This document shows positions 32,719 through 32,756 of a stretch of DNA of 32,756 nucleotides, in pieces. Position 1 is the stretch's first letter. The number at the start of each line of letters is the position of its first letter. The stretch spans positions 1 through 32,756 of the forward strand of contig JBGUSK010000045.1 of NCBI GenBank assembly GCA_045132495.1. The letters run 5' to 3'. The DNA is from UBA11524 sp045132495. GTDB lineage: Bacteria; Bacillota; Clostridia; Christensenellales; Aristaeellaceae. The notes beneath the pieces were generated by a model. That model was not told the origin of the DNA, did no database searches, and saw only the letters and a list, made by a program, of their open reading frames with translations. A program made the position numbers and the translations under genes.

Positions 32719-32756
32719 GCGTGCAAATGAATGCACATTGAAGATAACTGGTGTAT

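Overview
The window looks like chromosome from a GC-rich anaerobic gut Firmicute (Clostridia). I infer this from AGGAGG-type ribosome sites, an oxygen-defence set made of a desulfoferrodoxin plus AhpC and a thioredoxin-reductase-type partner, an Agr/LytTR-type two-component system, several gut-type glycosidases, and a dehydrogenase that closely resembles clostridial 7-alpha-hydroxysteroid dehydrogenase. The species cannot be named from the sequence alone.

Region 1 (1-5300, minus strand) is a branched-chain amino acid operon, ilvB-ilvN-ilvC-ilvD; the end of ilvD lies outside the window. It is preceded by a good sigma-70 promoter, a 40-codon reading frame crowded with Leu/Val/Ile codons, and a strong hairpin terminator. 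Ten bases of the terminator are perfectly complementary to a stretch inside the small frame. This is the layout of a translation-sensing attenuator rather than the T-box usual in Firmicutes.

Region 2 (5370-13720) starts with an intact tRNA-Ser(CGA) and ends with a well-formed 3' half of a different tRNA-Ser. Between them lie an IS200-type transposase remnant, an operon of desulfoferrodoxin, AhpC and an AhpF-like flavoprotein with swapped domain order, a divergent pair of a 14-helix exporter and a 7-alpha-HSDH-like enzyme, a small Cys-rich protein, an AAA/DUF4143 ATPase and an excisionase-like HTH protein. A 92-bp hairpin-rich unit is duplicated in front of ahpC. The whole looks like a decayed integrative island carrying stress and possibly bile-acid functions. 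No integrase is visible.

Region 3 (13767-22937, minus strand) holds a secreted PrsA-like foldase, a secreted GH3 glycosidase, an AgrC/AgrA-like kinase-regulator pair, and a very large GH3 enzyme with reversed domain order and a C-terminal membrane helix. Region 4 (23485-32674, plus strand) holds a small four-helix membrane protein, then a GH2 glycosidase, GPH-family symporter and UxuB-like SDR that together suggest uptake and breakdown of a beta-glucuronide or similar uronide. After these come an abundant-looking secreted acidic protein, a YitT-family membrane protein, and a sugar epimerase-like plus Gfo/Idh/MocA oxidoreductase pair. Most transcription units end in recognisable hairpin terminators.
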